From: Comamonadaceae bacterium
GTDB lineage: Bacteria; Pseudomonadota; Gammaproteobacteria; Burkholderiales; Burkholderiaceae_C
Assembly: GCA_027490555.1 (NCBI GenBank)
Contig: JAIXXW010000027.1
Span: 1 to 9,122, forward strand
Direction of reading: 5' to 3'
DNA length: 9,122 nucleotides
This document shows, piece by piece, positions 7,916 to 9,122 of this stretch; position 1 is the stretch's first letter; the number at the start of each line of letters is the position of its first letter. The notes under the pieces were generated by a model, which saw only the letters and a list, made by a program, of their open reading frames with translations, was not told the DNA's origin and did not search any database. The position numbers and the translations under genes are program-made.

Positions 7916-9122
7916 CGACCGACACCGCACAGCACTGGGCGCGCAGGTTTGAACGGCGTACAGCTGCCTGGTGGCAGTCTTTCGAAGAGATCCTGCCCGG
8001 CGGGCGCAGGCGGGGTTACCTGTGGGTGGCCCTGGTCAGCCTGGTGATCGCGGTGTTGGTGACCCTGGTCTGGTTGGCCGGGCGGTACGAGACCAGCCAG
8101 TTGCAGACCGAGCTGGACCGCGACACCACCGATGCGGTCAATGAAATACGCCGTCAACTGGCACGCCAGACACAAACCCTGCTGGGTTTGTCCTCCCACT
8201 CGCCCACCGACCCGGCCTGGTTGCGCGAAGCGCAGCTGGGGCTGCGCGAACACCGCGAATGGCTGCGCATCGAGGTGCGGGATTTGGCGCTGAACCTGAT
8301 CAGCCAGGCCGACTCGCCTTTGCACCCGCCGGTTTTTCAACGCATCCCCCGCAGCGAGGCGCTGCACGAAACCGTGCAGTCTTGCCTGCGCGCCCGGCGC
8401 CTGAACGGCCCGAGCTATTCCAGCTCTTTCTTTGTGCCGCAACACAATGGGCTGGGCTTCGAAATCATGGAGCTGTGCTTGCCCGAAAACGAAGGCGGCG
8501 TGCTGGTGGGCTTCACCGTGGTGACCTACAGCTTGCAAGAGCTGCTCAACGAAAGGCTGGGCGGCACCTTTGGCCGGCGCAGCGAACTCGCCTTCACCGA
8601 ACCCGACGGCACCCGCCTGGCGATTGCCGGCAGCCAGACCCGGGGCTTGCGCCTGTTCACCTCTCGGCAATTGGTCAACCTGCCTGGCAATGCCCTGGTG
8701 CTGCGCATGGACGGTCGGCGCGGTGAACAAAACCTGTTCCCGAACGTCCTGACCGCTTTGGTGACCACCATGTCCATCGCCTTGTTCACGGTGATGATTT
8801 TGTTGGCCAAGGATTCGCGCCGCCGCATGAAGGCCGAGCGCGATCTGGCGGAAGCCCTGGCCTTTCGCAAGGCGATGGAAGACTCCCTGGTCACCGGCCT
8901 GCGCGCACGAGACCTCGAAGGGCGCATCACCTATGTGAACCCGGCCTTTTGCCAAATGGTGGGCTTTGAAGCCAACGAGATCATCGGACGCAACGCCCCG
9001 ATGCCCTATTGGCCGCCGGAGATGGTGGACGAATACAAACAGCGCCAGGCCATCCGCCTGGCCGGCAACTTGCCGCCGCGCGAAGGCTACGAGTCGGTTT
9101 TCATGCGCCAGGACGGGACACG
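7912..9122 (+). CDS. Membrane-bound PAS sensor histidine kinase (DctS-like), 3' end cut off
   Basis: This is the sensing half of a two-component kinase; 403 codons are visible. The ATG at 7912 overlaps the upstream stop (ATGA). Residues 1-34 are cytoplasmic with an RRR basic patch, transmembrane helix 1 is about 35-57, a periplasmic sensing domain spans about 58-276, and helix 2 is about 277-299. A basic juxtamembrane segment (KDSRRRMKAERDLAEALAFR) leads into a PAS domain from about 321 (GLRARDLEGRITYVNPAFCQ, then MVGFEANEIIGR). The run-on PMPYWPPEMVDEY and ESVFMRQDGT is the style of DctS-like kinases that, with a LuxR-type regulator, control C4-dicarboxylate uptake. That identification is from memory of the family, so ligand and symbol are left open. 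The His-box and ATPase domains are beyond the window, so kinase activity is inferred from architecture. A PAS-GGDEF/EAL protein is the main alternative. Two periplasmic cysteines (C158, C189) could pair. Confidence 0.85.
   Translation, partial: MTTDTAQHWARRFERRTAAWWQSFEEILPGGRRRGYLWVALVSLVIAVLVTLVWLAGRYETSQLQTELDRDTTDAVNEIRRQLARQTQTLLGLSSHSPTDPAWLREAQLGLREHREWLRIEVRDLALNLISQADSPLHPPVFQRIPRSEALHETVQSCLRARRLNGPSYSSSFFVPQHNGLGFEIMELCLPENEGGVLVGFTVVTYSLQELLNERLGGTFGRRSELAFTEPDGTRLAIAGSQTRGLRLFTSRQLVNLPGNALVLRMDGRRGEQNLFPNVLTALVTTMSIALFTVMILLAKDSRRRMKAERDLAEALAFRKAMEDSLVTGLRARDLEGRITYVNPAFCQMVGFEANEIIGRNAPMPYWPPEMVDEYKQRQAIRLAGNLPPREGYESVFMRQDGT

Noticed and set aside
3851..7930. Minus-strand open frame of about 1359 codons opposite the whole YhdP-like gene
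   Set aside because: It is in exact codon register with the sense gene, so it only needs the sense gene to avoid TTA, CTA and TCA, which GC-rich codon use does anyway. Its product is rich in Gln, His, Gly and Arg, the reverse complements of CTG, GTG, GCC and similar codons, and shows no domain.
7468..8955. Minus-strand open frame of about 495 codons opposite the sensor kinase and the end of the YhdP-like gene
   Set aside because: It is in register with the sensor kinase, Gln/His-rich, has no motifs, and its length is explained by codon bias.

Overview
The window looks like chromosomal DNA from a GC-rich betaproteobacterium, most likely Burkholderiales and probably Comamonadaceae. The reasons are the strong G/C preference at third codon positions, the character of the GlnE and YhdP-type proteins, and the head-to-head glnE/yhdP arrangement that I recall from this group. 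This placement is inference from protein style and context, not a database match. Nearly every base is coding. I see no tRNA, rRNA, insertion sequence, CRISPR array or phage gene.

Layout. On the minus strand, from the left edge to 917, is the N-terminal three quarters or so of a periplasmic adaptor (membrane fusion protein) of an RND-type efflux pump; its C-terminus lies beyond position 1. A 130-base gap follows (918-1047). Then comes a complete minus-strand glnE (1048-3816), which encodes the bifunctional enzyme that adenylylates and deadenylylates glutamine synthetase. A divergent gap of only about 30-50 bases separates glnE from a very long plus-strand gene (about 3848-7915) for a YhdP/TIGR02099-type AsmA-like envelope protein. 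That gene lacks an ATG start and must begin at GTG or TTG. Its stop codon overlaps, as ATGA, the start of a plus-strand membrane-bound PAS sensor kinase of DctS-like type (7912 to the right edge, truncated).

How the genes relate. GlnE is a nitrogen-control enzyme acting in the cytoplasm. The YhdP-like protein belongs to the family that carries phospholipid between inner and outer membranes. The adaptor and the sensor kinase are each the visible end of a larger unit outside the window: the pump and outer-membrane channel to the left, and the kinase domain plus probably a response regulator to the right. The 4-base overlap suggests that the YhdP-like gene and the sensor kinase share a transcript and are translationally coupled. 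This is the least expected arrangement here. I found no convincing evidence of an undescribed system; the rest is ordinary core-genome content. Very long open frames opposite the genes are in codon register with them and are explained by codon bias.
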